Of a DNA stretch of 64,000 bases, positions 53,675 through 62,423 are shown one piece after another. Numbering within the stretch: position 1 is the first letter of the stretch; the number at the start of each line of letters is the position of its first letter. The stretch comes from Acidobacteriota bacterium. GTDB lineage: Bacteria > Acidobacteriota > Vicinamibacteria > Vicinamibacterales > UBA2999. Under the pieces are notes generated by a model. That model made no database searches and was not told the DNA's origin. It was given only the letters and a program-made list of their open reading frames with translations. A program made the translations under genes and the position numbers. Location of the stretch: NCBI GenBank assembly GCA_018000455.1, contig JAGNJW010000005.1, forward strand, positions 62,001 through 126,000, given 5' to 3'.

Positions 53675-54277
53675 CTACTCGGCGCGTTCGCCGAGCTTGA
53701 AACGCACGAAGCGCGAGATGGTGATGTTCTCCCCGGTCTTGGCGGTCGCCGCCTGCAGCATCTGCTCGATCGTCACGTTCGGGTCGCGCACCGACGGTTG
53801 CTCGACGAGGCAGATCTGGGCGTAGAAGCTGCCAAGCTTGCCCTCGACAATCTTGTCGATGACCGGCGCCGGCTTGCCGGAGCCCGCGAACTGGGCGCGG
53901 TAGATCTCCTTTTCCTTCTCGAGTTCGGCGGCGGGCACCTGGTCGCGGCTCACGAAGCGCGGATCGGCGGCGGCGACGTGCATCGCGATCTCCTTCGCCA
54001 GCGACTGAAAGTCGTCGGTGCGGGCCACGAAGTCGGTCTCGCAGTTCACCTCGACCAGCACGCCCACCTTGCCACCCATGTGGATGTAGTGGGCGACGAT
54101 GCCGTCCTTGGTGGCGCGCCCGGCGCGCTTGGCCGCCGTGGCGACACCCCTCTTGCGGAGGAGTTCGACGGCCTTCTCCAGATCGCCGCCTGATTCCGTC
54201 AGGGCGGCCTTGCAATCCATCATCCCCGCTCCGGTCTTGTCGCGGAGCGCCTTCACCATCTCAGCCGTGATTGCCAT
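53675..54277 (-). CDS. tsf: Elongation factor Ts
   Basis: 200 residues from the ATG opening MAITAEMVKALRDKTGAGMMDCKAAL, with GGAGA as ribosome-binding site. It exchanges nucleotide on EF-Tu. The conserved VEVNCETDFVARTDDFQSLAKEIAMHVAA and the C-terminal coiled region YRAQFAGSGKPAPVIDKIVEGKL are present. It is a short form lacking a second core repeat. Confidence 0.96.
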   Translation of the reverse strand: MAITAEMVKALRDKTGAGMMDCKAALTESGGDLEKAVELLRKRGVATAAKRAGRATKDGIVAHYIHMGGKVGVLVEVNCETDFVARTDDFQSLAKEIAMHVAAADPRFVSRDQVPAAELEKEKEIYRAQFAGSGKPAPVIDKIVEGKLGSFYAQICLVEQPSVRDPNVTIEQMLQAATAKTGENITISRFVRFKLGERAE

Positions 54278-54331
54278 CGTGTCGTTCTCCATCGTGGCGC
54301 CGGGCGCCGTCGCGCGAGTCGGCGCGGTACA

Positions 54332-54366
54332 AGAAAAGGCCGGCCGGAGGTGCGCTCCCGGCCGGC
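54332..54366 (-). terminator. Terminator or attenuator between rpsB and tsf
   Basis: A 9-bp perfect stem GCCGGCCGG / CCGGCCGGC (54339-54366) with a small loop. On the minus strand it is followed by CTTTTCTTG. It lies after rpsB and before tsf in the same direction, where a partial terminator is known to reduce tsf relative to rpsB in other bacteria. Confidence 0.7.
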
Positions 54367-54390
54367 GCGAGTCGTGCCAGACACACGAGT

Positions 54391-55245
54391 CTAGGTGGTC
54401 GGGGTCGGGGTCGGCGTTGGGGCCGGCGTTGCCGGCGCCTCGGCGCGCTGCGGACGGCGGATCGCCGCAGGACGCACCACGCGGGCCGCCTCGTCCGCTG
54501 CGGCCTGTTCGGCATCCGCGGCGGCTTGTTCGGCGCGCCGCGATTCCCGTTCCGCCTGGCCGTCGAGGACGACGTCAGCGACGCGGGTCGCGAACAGCTT
54601 GATCGAGCGCAGCGCGTCGTCGTTTCCGGGAATCACGAAATCCACTTCGTCGGGATCGCAGTTGGTGTCGACGATGCCGATCACCGGGATCTTGAGTTTG
54701 CGGGCCTCGTCGACGGCGATCTTTTCCTTGCGCGTGTCGACGACGAAGAGCGCGTCGGGCAGGCGCGACATGTTGCGGATGCCGTCGAGGTTCTTCTGGA
54801 GCTTGCGCTTCTCCTTGTCGGCCTTGGCGATCTCTTTCTTCGGCATCACCTCGTAGCGGCCGTCGGTCGCCATTGCTTCGAGATCGCGCAGACGGGCGAT
54901 GCTCCGCTGAATCGTGGTGAAGTTCGTCAGCAGGCCGCCGAGCCAGCGCTCGTTGATGTAGTACATCCCGCAGCGGGCCGCCTCGGTCGCAATCACGTCC
55001 TGCGCCTGGCGCTTGGTGCCAACGAAGAGAATCGTCTTGTCTTCGGCGACCAGCCGACGCACATAGCCTTCCGCCTCCCGGAACAGCTTCACAGTCTTGC
55101 CGAGGTCGAGGATATAGATGCCGCTGCGTTCGCCGAAGATATAGGGCTTCATCTTCGGGTTCCAGCGCTTCGTCTGGTGACCGAAATGCACACCTGCCTC
55201 GAGCAGGTCCTTCATCGCGAGTGGGGTCAAGGTTGCTCCGTCCAT
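54391..55245 (-). CDS. rpsB: 30S ribosomal protein S2
   Basis: 284 residues. Family motifs are [68 protein letters not shown] and [26 protein letters not shown]. The protein has an Ala-rich coiled extension and ends in a Thr-Pro repeat (TPTPTPTT), longer than enterobacterial S2. Precedes tsf. Confidence 0.96.
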   Translation of the reverse strand: MDGATLTPLAMKDLLEAGVHFGHQTKRWNPKMKPYIFGERSGIYILDLGKTVKLFREAEGYVRRLVAEDKTILFVGTKRQAQDVIATEAARCGMYYINERWLGGLLTNFTTIQRSIARLRDLEAMATDGRYEVMPKKEIAKADKEKRKLQKNLDGIRNMSRLPDALFVVDTRKEKIAVDEARKLKIPVIGIVDTNCDPDEVDFVIPGNDDALRSIKLFATRVADVVLDGQAERESRRAEQAAADAEQAAADEAARVVRPAAIRRPQRAEAPATPAPTPTPTPTT

Positions 55246-55253
55246 CGTTCCGC

Positions 55254-55646
55254 CTAGCGCTTGCTGAACTGGAACCGCTTGCGGGCTCCGGCCAGACCGT
55301 ACTTCTTGCGTTCCTTCGCGCGCGCGTCGCGCGTCAGGAGGCCGTCCTTCTTCAGCTTTCCGCGCAACTCGAGATCGAACGTGCAGAGCGCCCGCGAGAT
55401 GCCGAGGCGAATCGCACCCGCCTGGCCGGCGACACCACCACCAGCCACAGTGCACAGCACATCGAACTTCTCGGCGGTCTCGGTGAGCAGCAGCGGCGTC
55501 TTGACGGCGATGCGCAACGATTCGGTGGGGAAGAACTCGGCGAATTCGCGACGATTCACGGTGATGGCGCCCGAGCCGGGGCGCAGGAACACACGCGCCG
55601 TGGCCGTCTTGCGCCGCCCGGTCGCGTAATACTGCAATGCCGCCAC
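55254..55646 (-). CDS. rpsI: 30S ribosomal protein S9
   Basis: 130 residues from a GTG one base after the rplM stop. Motifs are [57 protein letters not shown] and the basic C-terminus [20 protein letters not shown], whose tail reaches the P-site tRNA. Confidence 0.97.
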   Translation of the reverse strand: MAALQYYATGRRKTATARVFLRPGSGAITVNRREFAEFFPTESLRIAVKTPLLLTETAEKFDVLCTVAGGGVAGQAGAIRLGISRALCTFDLELRGKLKKDGLLTRDARAKERKKYGLAGARKRFQFSKR

Positions 55647-55647
55647 G

Positions 55648-56079
55648 TTATGCCACCTCGAACGAAGTTGGTTGCTGCGCCGCATGCGGGTGCTTGCCGT
55701 CAGCGTAGACCTTGAGTTTCGTGTACATCGCGTCACCCATGGCGTTCTTCGGCAGCATGCCGCGGACGGCCTCCTCGACCAGCCGGGCGGGCCGCTTCTG
55801 GCGCACGATCTTGGCGCGCTCCTCGCGCAGGCCGCCCTCGTAGCCGGAGTGATAGCGATAGAGCTTCTGGTCTTCCTTGCGGCCGGTCAGCTTGACCTTG
55901 GCGGCGTTCACGACGACGACGTGATCGCCGGTGTCGATGAACGGCGTATAGGTCGCCTTGTGTTTGCCCTGCAGCATCCGGGCCGCGGCCGTGGCAATTC
56001 GCCCGAGCACCTGGCCCTCGGCGTCGATCACATGCCAGCGGCGCGCCACCGTCTTGGGTGTCGCCACGTACGTTCGCAT
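55648..56079 (-). CDS. rplM: 50S ribosomal protein L13
   Basis: 143 residues. Motifs are [66 protein letters not shown] and [33 protein letters not shown]. First gene of the leftward ribosomal run. Confidence 0.97.
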   Translation of the reverse strand: MRTYVATPKTVARRWHVIDAEGQVLGRIATAAARMLQGKHKATYTPFIDTGDHVVVVNAAKVKLTGRKEDQKLYRYHSGYEGGLREERAKIVRQKRPARLVEEAVRGMLPKNAMGDAMYTKLKVYADGKHPHAAQQPTSFEVA

Positions 56080-56124
56080 CGTTTCAGTACCCTTCCCACG
56101 CTTGCCTAGCGACGGCAAACCCAA

Positions 56125-56154
56125 ATAATACGCAACTTTCCGAGAATCGGTCAA
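56125..56154 (-). promoter_or_regulatory. Promoter of the rplM operon
   Basis: On the minus strand TTGACC (56149-56154), 18 bases, TATTAT (56125-56130). This is the best sigma-70 type promoter of the window after that of groESL. The leader to the rplM ATG would be about 40 bases. Confidence 0.65.
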
Positions 56155-56243
56155 GCTGGAATCGCCAGCGCCAATCTTCCGGCGCCCCCAGGAGCCGGGA
56201 TCACGGATCCGTGAGAATTCGCGCGCAACGCGCTCCAGCTCTC

Positions 56244-56252
56244 TGCTAGCAT
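56244..56252 (+). promoter_or_regulatory. Extended -10 element, possible second pil promoter
   Basis: TGC-TAGCAT on the plus strand. If active it would produce a leader of about 360 bases before pilM. It may alternatively serve an unrecognised small RNA. Confidence 0.3.
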
Positions 56253-56432
56253 ATGCCCGCCAATGCACAGACTTGCAGTCGGACCGGGCGCGGCGCCTGC
56301 CCGTGCCTGCACGGGGCTTCCGGACGCTAAGTTGCACGATTCGCACGAGTTCGGCTCCTGCGATGAGGTGCTTGCGCCGATACCACTCTTGGTGATGAAG
56401 GCCTTGGCTGACGATTTCGCATTCGGAAAAAA

Positions 56433-56456
56433 CTGTCAGTCGGTGTCGGTTTTGTC
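56433..56456 (+). promoter_or_regulatory. Phased TGTC motifs, possible activator-binding array
   Basis: CTGTC (56433-56437), GTGTC (56443-56447) and TTGTC (56452-56456) follow an A-rich tract, spaced 10 and 9 bases, one helix turn each. They lie about 90-110 bases upstream of the sigma-54 element, a normal distance for an enhancer. PilR of Pseudomonas is reported to bind tandem (C/G)TGTC sites of this kind. Confidence 0.45.
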
Positions 56457-56542
56457 AGTGCCGATCCTGCCAGCCGGCCGACACCTGGCGGCCACCCACC
56501 GTAGTTTCGGGCGATTTCCGGGCCGAGCCAGAACTTTCGGTG

Positions 56543-56559
56543 TTGGTACCGGGTTTGCC
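56543..56559 (+). promoter_or_regulatory. Sigma-54 type promoter of pilMNOPQ
   Basis: TTGGTACCGGGTTTGCC has exact GG-N10-GC spacing and matches TTGGCACG-N4-TTGCW except at three positions. Predicted start near 56570 gives a leader of about 49 bases that ends with the AGAAGGGAAGG ribosome-binding site of pilM. Confidence 0.6.
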
Positions 56560-56618
56560 CTAGGCTCGGCGGCGGGTTGGAGCGAGACGCTCCGGCAGAC
56601 AGAAGGGAAGGCGTCGTA

Positions 56619-57677
56619 GTGCTGTTCAACAGAAGCAAGCCGGTGGTCGGGCTCGACATCGGGTCGAGTGCGGTCAAGGCGATCGAGCTCAAGAAGTCGG
56701 GACGCGGCTTCAAGGTGACGGCCATCGGCGTGGAGCCGGTGCCGCCCGACAGCATCGTCGATGGCGCGATCATGGACGCTGGCGCGGTGACCGATGCCGT
56801 GCGCCGGCTGCTGCAGTCGCCCCGCTTCAAGGCGAAGGACGTCGTGGCGTCGCTCTCGGGCAGTTCGGTCATCGTCAAGAAGATCAATCTGCCGGTGATG
56901 AGCGAGGCCGACCTGGCGGATTCCATTCAGTGGGAAGCCGAGCAGTACATCCCCTTCGACATCCAGGACGTCAATCTCGACTATCAGATCCTGACGCCGG
57001 TCGCCGAGCGGCAGGGCACGATGGACGTGCTGCTCGTCGCGGCCAAGAAAGACAAGATTGCCGACTACACCGGCATCGTCAGCGCCGTCGGTAAGAAGGC
57101 GGTCGTCGTCGACGTCGACGCCTTCGCCCTTCAGAACGCCTTCGAAACCAACTACGCCGACGATGTCGGCAAGATCGTGGCGCTCATCAACGCCGGCGCC
57201 AGCGCCATCAACATCAACCTGGTCTCCGGCGGCACCTCGCTCTTCACGCGTGACGTCGGCATCGGCGGCAACGCCTTCACCGAGGCGGTGCAGAAGGAAC
57301 TCGGACTGCCGTTCGAGGGCGCCGAAGACGCCAAGCGGGGCCTGCCGGTCGACGGCGTCCGATCCGACGACGTCCGCCCGGTGCTGCATGCGGTGATGGA
57401 GAACGTGCTGCTCGAAATCGAGAAGACGTTCGACTTCTTCAAGGCCACGTCGGCCAGCGACCACATCGACCGCATCATCGTGAGCGGCGGGGCCTCGATG
57501 GTCGAGGAATTCGAGACCGCGCTGCGCGAGCGCCTCGGCACCGAGGTCGAACGCTTCGACCCCTTTCGGAACGTGCCGATCGACCCGGCCGCTCTCCAGG
57601 GCGGCAGCGCCGCTGACTACGCGCCCGTGTGCGCCGTGGCCATGGGCCTGGCGCTGCGCAAGGATGGTGACCGGTGA
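56619..57677 (+). CDS. pilM: Type IV pilus assembly ATPase PilM
   Basis: 352 residues from GTG 56619, preceded by a purine-rich ribosome-binding site. PilM is the actin-like cytoplasmic ring protein that binds the N-terminus of PilN. Landmarks are VVGLDIGSSAVKAIEL, DGAIMDAGAVTDAVRRLL, VKKINLPVMSEADLADSIQWEAEQYIPF, VNLDYQIL and IIVSGGASMVEEFETALRERLG. First gene of pilMNOPQ. Confidence 0.96.
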   Translation: MLFNRSKPVVGLDIGSSAVKAIELKKSGRGFKVTAIGVEPVPPDSIVDGAIMDAGAVTDAVRRLLQSPRFKAKDVVASLSGSSVIVKKINLPVMSEADLADSIQWEAEQYIPFDIQDVNLDYQILTPVAERQGTMDVLLVAAKKDKIADYTGIVSAVGKKAVVVDVDAFALQNAFETNYADDVGKIVALINAGASAININLVSGGTSLFTRDVGIGGNAFTEAVQKELGLPFEGAEDAKRGLPVDGVRSDDVRPVLHAVMENVLLEIEKTFDFFKATSASDHIDRIIVSGGASMVEEFETALRERLGTEVERFDPFRNVPIDPAALQGGSAADYAPVCAVAMGLALRKDGDR

Positions 57678-58315
57678 TTCGCATCAACCTCGTCGCGGAG
57701 AGACGGCCGGTCGACAGCGGCAAGAGCGCGTTCCGTCTCGACGACGCCAAGAAGATTGCCCTGGGAGGCAGCCTGATCGTGTTGCTGTCGTTCGCCTACG
57801 TGGGTTGGAGCTACTGGTCGCTCGACCAGCAGGCCACGCAGGTCGAACGCGACATCGACGCCGCCCGACTGGAAGAACAGCGGCTCATTCAGGTGATTTC
57901 CGAGGTCCGTGAGTTCGAGGCCCGGCGCGGCCGCCTCGAGCAGCGCGTGTCCCTCATCGAGGAACTGCGGCGTGGCCAGACAGCGCCGGTGCACATCCTC
58001 GACCAGATCAGCCGCAGCCTCCCCGACATGGTGTGGCTGACGAAGATGACGCAAAGCGGCTACGACATCACGATCGAGGGCAACTGCCTCTCACTGACGT
58101 CGCTCTCCGACTTCGTTGGCGCCCTCGAGCACTCGCGCTACTTCACGCGCCCGGTCGAGATCCTCAACAGCGAGGTGGTGGCGGCCACGCAGACCTCGCC
58201 GGAGCTCATCAAGTTCGTGGTCAAGGCGGCGTTCCAGATGTCCGGCCTCAAGACAGCGGCCCCGGCGGGCGTCGCTGGTGCGGCGCCGGCCGTGAAGGGA
58301 GGCGGCCGTGGCTAG
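57674..58315 (+). CDS. pilN: Type IV pilus inner-membrane protein PilN
   Basis: 213 residues from a GTG overlapping pilM (GTGA). It starts with the PilM-binding motif IRINLVAERRP, has one membrane helix at about 28-48, then a coiled coil (about 52-100) and a ferredoxin-like domain ending about 195. PilN and PilO form a heterodimer that links PilM to the PilQ channel. Confidence 0.94.
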   Translation: MIRINLVAERRPVDSGKSAFRLDDAKKIALGGSLIVLLSFAYVGWSYWSLDQQATQVERDIDAARLEEQRLIQVISEVREFEARRGRLEQRVSLIEELRRGQTAPVHILDQISRSLPDMVWLTKMTQSGYDITIEGNCLSLTSLSDFVGALEHSRYFTRPVEILNSEVVAATQTSPELIKFVVKAAFQMSGLKTAAPAGVAGAAPAVKGGGRG

Positions 58316-58928
58316 TCTCCAGATGAACAAGCTGCCCTGGTGGGGGCAGTTGCTGGTCTTCGTCTTCGTCGGCGCCCTCGTCGTCGGCGGCTACTACTAC
58401 TTCTACGAGCAGCAGGCCCGCGCCGACCTCGACGTCCGCGAAGCCGAGCTCGCCGCTATTCGCGGCCGCATCGACAAGGGCATGGAGACGGCGCGTCAGC
58501 TGCCAGAGTTCCGCGCCCAGGTCGGCGACCTCGAAACGCGGCTCGAGAGCCTCAAGGCGATCCTGCCCGAAGAGAAAGATGTGGCGGAGCTGCTGCGGCG
58601 CTTGCAGACGCTGGCCTCGCAGTCGAGTCTGACCATCCGGCACTTCCGCCCGCGGGCCATCGCCACCAAGGAACTGCACGCCGAGTGGCCGATCGAAATC
58701 GAGGTCGAAGGTTCGTACCACAACGTCGGGCAGTTCCTGGACCGCGTGAGCAAGCTGCCGCGCATCATCAACGTCGGTGCGATGGAGATGAACACCGTGC
58801 CCCAGCAGCGTCCGGGTGTCACGGTGCGCGTCACGTGCACGGCGATGACCTTCGTGCTGAACGACCAGACCTCGACCCCGCAACCTGGAGCGCCGGCCGC
58901 CACTGGGCCCGCGAAGAAGACCGAATGA
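58308..58928 (+). CDS. pilO: Type IV pilus inner-membrane protein PilO
   Basis: 206 residues from a GTG, overlapping pilN by eight bases. One membrane helix at about 13-32 (GQLLVFVFVGALVVGGYYYF), a coiled coil (about 40-90) and a ferredoxin-like fold. Typical features are LPEEKDVAELLRRLQTLASQSSLTIRHFRP and YHNVGQFLDRVSKLPRIINV. Confidence 0.94.
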   Translation: MASLQMNKLPWWGQLLVFVFVGALVVGGYYYFYEQQARADLDVREAELAAIRGRIDKGMETARQLPEFRAQVGDLETRLESLKAILPEEKDVAELLRRLQTLASQSSLTIRHFRPRAIATKELHAEWPIEIEVEGSYHNVGQFLDRVSKLPRIINVGAMEMNTVPQQRPGVTVRVTCTAMTFVLNDQTSTPQPGAPAATGPAKKTE

Positions 58929-59413
58929 TGCGCCTCCTGTCGACGATCGTCGCGCTGTGGTGCCTGGGAACGGCGGTGGTAGCCGCGCAGCCCCCCGCGA
59001 CACCCGCGCCAGTCCCTGCACCCGCCCAGGTCGACAACTTGCCGTCGCCTCCGGCCGACTTCGCCTACGACGCGGCCGGGCGTCGCGATCCCTTCTTGAC
59101 GCTCGCCCGCGGCGTCGATCCGACGACCGAGGCGAGCACGGCGACGCGGCCGCAGGGCGCCGCCGGTCTCCTGGTGGATGAACTGACGGTGCGGGGCATC
59201 GTGCTCACCAGTGGCACCTACGTGGCCATGGTCTCGGGCCCCGGCGCGCGTCAGTCCTACAGCGTGCGGGAGGGCAGTCGCCTGTTCGACGGCACCGTGA
59301 AGTCGATTACTCCACGGGCGGTCGTGATCTTGCAGCAAGTCAGTGATCCGCTGTCACTACAGAAACAGCGCGAGGTGCGCAAACTCCTCCGCTCCCAGGA
59401 AGAGGGCAAATGA
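58925..59413 (+). CDS. pilP: Type IV pilus protein PilP
   Basis: 162 residues. The signal (LSTIVALWCLGTAVVAAQ) ends in a signal-peptidase-I-like site rather than a clear lipobox, unlike many PilP lipoproteins. The conserved region AAGRRDPFLTLARG, LLVDELTVRGIVLTSGTYVAMVSGPG and YSVREGSRLFDGTVKSITPRAVVI matches PilP. It connects PilN/PilO to PilQ. Confidence 0.92.
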   Translation: MMRLLSTIVALWCLGTAVVAAQPPATPAPVPAPAQVDNLPSPPADFAYDAAGRRDPFLTLARGVDPTTEASTATRPQGAAGLLVDELTVRGIVLTSGTYVAMVSGPGARQSYSVREGSRLFDGTVKSITPRAVVILQQVSDPLSLQKQREVRKLLRSQEEGK

Positions 59414-61731
59414 TGCTCCGGCGAATGGCTCCACTTGTAACGGTTGTGGCGTGTGTCACCGCGCTGGCGGGACACGTCGTCGCAGTCGGTGCCGCGTCAG
59501 GCGAATCGGCCGCGGTGCCGCAGCTGCGCACGGTGTCGACGCGCGACGATGGGCGCGTCAGCTCGGTGGTGATCGAGGCGACCGAACCGGTGGCCTACGT
59601 CACCTCGCAGCCGAATCCACTGACCGTACTGGTCGACTTGCGCAACGTGAGCGTTGACGGCGTTCAAGGCCAGTTGGGCCGTGGACCGTCACCGCTTGGC
59701 GGCGTCGAGGTGGAAGAGCGCGTCGCGGCCGACGGCACGCCGCTCGCCCGCGTAAGGGTCAACCTCGAGCGCGCCGCGCCTCACCGTGTGCGCACCAATC
59801 GCAACCTGATCATGGTCGAGGTCGATCACGCTGCGCTGCCGGTGGCCGCGGCCACCGGCGCGGTAGTGCGCGCGGCGGCCACGGAATTGCGGGCGGTGCG
59901 CGCTTCGCGCTCCGGCGACGAAGTGACCGTCGCCATCGTCGGCAACGGAGCGCTCAGGGCCACCACCGTCGAAGAGGCCAAGGACATGCCGCCGCGCGTA
60001 CTGCTCGACTTCGAGGGCGTGACCGCCAGCCGCGCCGTCCCGGCGGTACTGGGCATCGACCAGGCGGATGTGACCCGGGTGCGGGTGGCCACCAATAGCC
60101 GTGACCCCCTCATCACGCGGGTGGTCGTCGATCTGAAGCGCAAGCTGGAATACAGGGTCGAGGCGGCCGGCGCCGACAGCGAGGAAGTGCGCGTCGTATT
60201 CGCTACCGTCGATGCGCCGCCCGCGGTCCAACCAGCCTCGGACCTCGCAGTGGCGCCAGCCGGCTTGACGCCGGGGTCGATGACCCCACCGGCCTCACCT
60301 GCCGCCCCGACCGCGCCCCTGTCGCAAGTCGCTCCAGTGTCGATGACGGCACCGCCTGCTGAGCCGGTCGCTCCGGCATTGCAGGTGGCCCCGGCCTCCA
60401 TGACGGCGCCGCCCGTGGCACCGGAGACTCTGCAGGCACCGAGCGCCGTGCCCCAGGTGGCAGCCGAGAGCGAGGCGCGCCCGAGGTTCACCGGGCATCC
60501 CGTGTCGCTCGACTTCCAGGGCGCCGACCTGCGGGCCGTGCTCCGTACCTTTTCCGAGATCAGCGGTCTCAACGTCGTCATCGACCCGAGCATCAACGGC
60601 ACCGTCGATGTGTCGCTGCGGGACGTGCCGTGGGATCAGGCGCTCGACATCATCCTCAAGTCCAACAAGCTCGGCTACTTCGTCGACGGCACGATCGTCC
60701 GTATCGCGCCCCTGGCCGTGCTGGCCGACGAGGAGATCCAGCGCCGTAAGCTGTCCGATGAGCAGGCGCTGGCCGGCGAACTGCGCGTGTTGACGCGCCC
60801 GCTCAGCTACGCCAAAGGCGCCGACCTCATTGGCATCCTGACGCGCAGCGCCCTGTCGACGCGCGGTGAAGTGCAGGTGGATCCGCGCACCAACACGGTC
60901 ATCATCCGCGACCTGCCGGCGCGCCTCGCCGCCGCCGACGCACTTCTCGCTGCGCTCGATCTGCCGCAGCCGCAGGTGGAGATCGAAGCCCGCATCGTGC
61001 AGACGACCCGCGACTTCGCCCGCAACGTCGGCGTGCAGTGGGGCGTGAGCGGCCGGGTGGCGCCGGAACTCGGCAACACCACACCGATGGCCTTTCCGAA
61101 CAACGGCAGCATCACCGGCCGCACGGGTGCCGGGCCGCAGGGGCCCGATGGCGCACCGAGTGGCGTCAACCTCGGCGTGGCCAACGCCACCAGTGCGCTT
61201 GGGCTGGCACTCGGTTCGATCAACGGCGCGGTGAACCTCGACGTGGCGCTGAGTGCGCTCGAGCGCTCCGGCCAGGGCCGCGTGCTCTCGACGCCGCGCG
61301 TCTCCACCCAGAACAACGTCGAAGCCGAGATCACGCAGGGCGTGCAGATTCCCATCCAGACGGTCGCCAACAACACCGTCACGGTCACCTTCAAGGACGC
61401 CGCGCTGACGCTGAAGGTCACGCCGCAGATCACCGCGTCGAATACGGTCATCATGCGCGTCAACCTCGAGAACGCGTCGCCCGACTACAGCCGCGCCATC
61501 AACGACATCCCGCCCATCGACACGCAGCGCGCCGTGACCACGGTGCTCGTGGCCGATGGCGAGACCACGGTTATCGGCGGCATCTACCTGAGCCGCGAGC
61601 AGTCGGTGCAGGGCCGCACGCCGCTCCTGTCGCGGGTGCCCCTCCTCGGGTGGCTGTTCAAGCGCGATGAGTCGAGCGACGAAAGCCGGGAACTCCTCAT
61701 CTTCATTACGCCGCGCATCACCAAGGGCTGA
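59410..61731 (+). CDS. pilQ: Type IV pilus secretin PilQ
   Basis: 773 residues with a signal peptide. Two AMIN domains (about 35-120 and 150-240, e.g. TEPVAYVTSQPNPLTVLVDLRNVSV) bind peptidoglycan. A Pro/Ala/Met-rich linker with short repeats (about 275-355) follows. The STN domain (VSLDFQGADLRAVLRTFSEISGLNVVIDPSINGTVDV), an N1 domain and the secretin core (PQPQVEIEARIVQTTRDFARNVGVQWG, STPRVSTQNNVEAEITQGVQIP, VLVADGETTVIGGIYL) complete the outer-membrane channel for the pilus. Confidence 0.96.
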   Translation: MMLRRMAPLVTVVACVTALAGHVVAVGAASGESAAVPQLRTVSTRDDGRVSSVVIEATEPVAYVTSQPNPLTVLVDLRNVSVDGVQGQLGRGPSPLGGVEVEERVAADGTPLARVRVNLERAAPHRVRTNRNLIMVEVDHAALPVAAATGAVVRAAATELRAVRASRSGDEVTVAIVGNGALRATTVEEAKDMPPRVLLDFEGVTASRAVPAVLGIDQADVTRVRVATNSRDPLITRVVVDLKRKLEYRVEAAGADSEEVRVVFATVDAPPAVQPASDLAVAPAGLTPGSMTPPASPAAPTAPLSQVAPVSMTAPPAEPVAPALQVAPASMTAPPVAPETLQAPSAVPQVAAESEARPRFTGHPVSLDFQGADLRAVLRTFSEISGLNVVIDPSINGTVDVSLRDVPWDQALDIILKSNKLGYFVDGTIVRIAPLAVLADEEIQRRKLSDEQALAGELRVLTRPLSYAKGADLIGILTRSALSTRGEVQVDPRTNTVIIRDLPARLAAADALLAALDLPQPQVEIEARIVQTTRDFARNVGVQWGVSGRVAPELGNTTPMAFPNNGSITGRTGAGPQGPDGAPSGVNLGVANATSALGLALGSINGAVNLDVALSALERSGQGRVLSTPRVSTQNNVEAEITQGVQIPIQTVANNTVTVTFKDAALTLKVTPQITASNTVIMRVNLENASPDYSRAINDIPPIDTQRAVTTVLVADGETTVIGGIYLSREQSVQGRTPLLSRVPLLGWLFKRDESSDESRELLIFITPRITKG

Positions 61732-61765
61732 TCGACCGAGCGACATCTACGAGGCAGAGGACATC

Positions 61766-62404
61766 ATGCGAGTCTCGACTACGAATCATCGGATTGCCGC
61801 GCTGGTGCTGGCAATATCGGCGCTCCTGACGGCGGCGTGCGGCGAAGTATCGCGCACCGGCCGGTCTCCGGGCTACCTGCAGATCGTGCGCCTCGAGGGG
61901 GCCAGTGGCGCCACCCCTGACGAGTTCGGCAACGTCCTCTTCTCGGACGTCCTGACGCTCGTCAAGGACGACAATGAGAACCTCATCCCGACGATCTTCG
62001 CCGATGGCGGTCGGGTCGAGTTCCGCGTCGGCCTGAAAGACCCGGGACCGTCAGCCGCGCCGACGCAGCCGTCCGCGCTCAACGCCATCACGCTCTCGCA
62101 GTACCGCGTGGTCTTCCGGCGTTCCGATGGCCGCAACACGCAGGGCGTCGACGTGCCCTACGCGTTCGACGGCGCCTTGACCTTCACGGTGCCGCCCGCC
62201 GGCACGGCGTCGGGCACCTTCGCCGTCGTGCGTCATCAGGCCAAAGAGGAGCCGCCGCTGCGCAACATGGCCTACAACGGCGGCGCTCAACTTATTTCGA
62301 CCGTTGCCGAGATCACGTTCTACGGCAGGGACCAGTCCGGAAACGACGTCGTCGCCACTGGCACGATGTCGGTGAACTTCGGCGACTTCGGCGACCCCCA
62401 GTAG
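61766..62404 (+). CDS. Lipoprotein downstream of pilQ, unknown function
   Basis: 212 residues. Lipobox in ISALLTAACGE. The mature part is an all-beta-looking domain: SPGYLQIVRLEGASG, FSDVLTLVKDDNENLIPTIFADGGRVEFRVGLKDPG, YRVVFRRSDGRNTQGVDVPYAFDGALTFTVP and a last strand ending VATGTMSVNFGDFGDPQ. I recall similar lipoproteins behind pilQ in Acidobacteriota. A pilus- or secretin-associated role (pilotin-like or surface) is inference from position. Confidence 0.7.
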   Translation: MRVSTTNHRIAALVLAISALLTAACGEVSRTGRSPGYLQIVRLEGASGATPDEFGNVLFSDVLTLVKDDNENLIPTIFADGGRVEFRVGLKDPGPSAAPTQPSALNAITLSQYRVVFRRSDGRNTQGVDVPYAFDGALTFTVPPAGTASGTFAVVRHQAKEEPPLRNMAYNGGAQLISTVAEITFYGRDQSGNDVVATGTMSVNFGDFGDPQ

Positions 62405-62423
62405 GCAGGAAAGGACTCGAGCT

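Larger units (their letters stand above)
56155..56618. other. Intergenic regulatory region between rplM and pilM
   Basis: No convincing gene. The only long rightward frame (ATG 56263 to 56619) has mixed third-codon bases unlike the strongly GC-ending neighbours. The stretch contains an extended -10 box, an A-rich tract (56426-56432) with a TGTC motif array behind it, and a sigma-54 promoter, listed separately. It is visibly less GC-rich than flanking coding sequence. Confidence 0.6.

Noticed and set aside
56263..56400. A possible cyclic-di-GMP (GEMM) riboswitch before pilM.
   Set aside because: I looked for the GGCAAACC and GACGCAAAGCC blocks; only a distant GGACGCTAAG is present and the overall fold does not match.
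56405..56423. A second sigma-54-like element (TTGGCTGACGATTTCGCA).
   Set aside because: Its GG and GC are 11 bases apart; sigma-54 needs exactly 10.
56263..56619. A 118-codon frame before pilM, ten bases after an extended -10 box.
   Set aside because: Third codon positions are mixed, not GC-biased as in neighbours, and the product has no recognisable features. The region is better explained as regulatory DNA.
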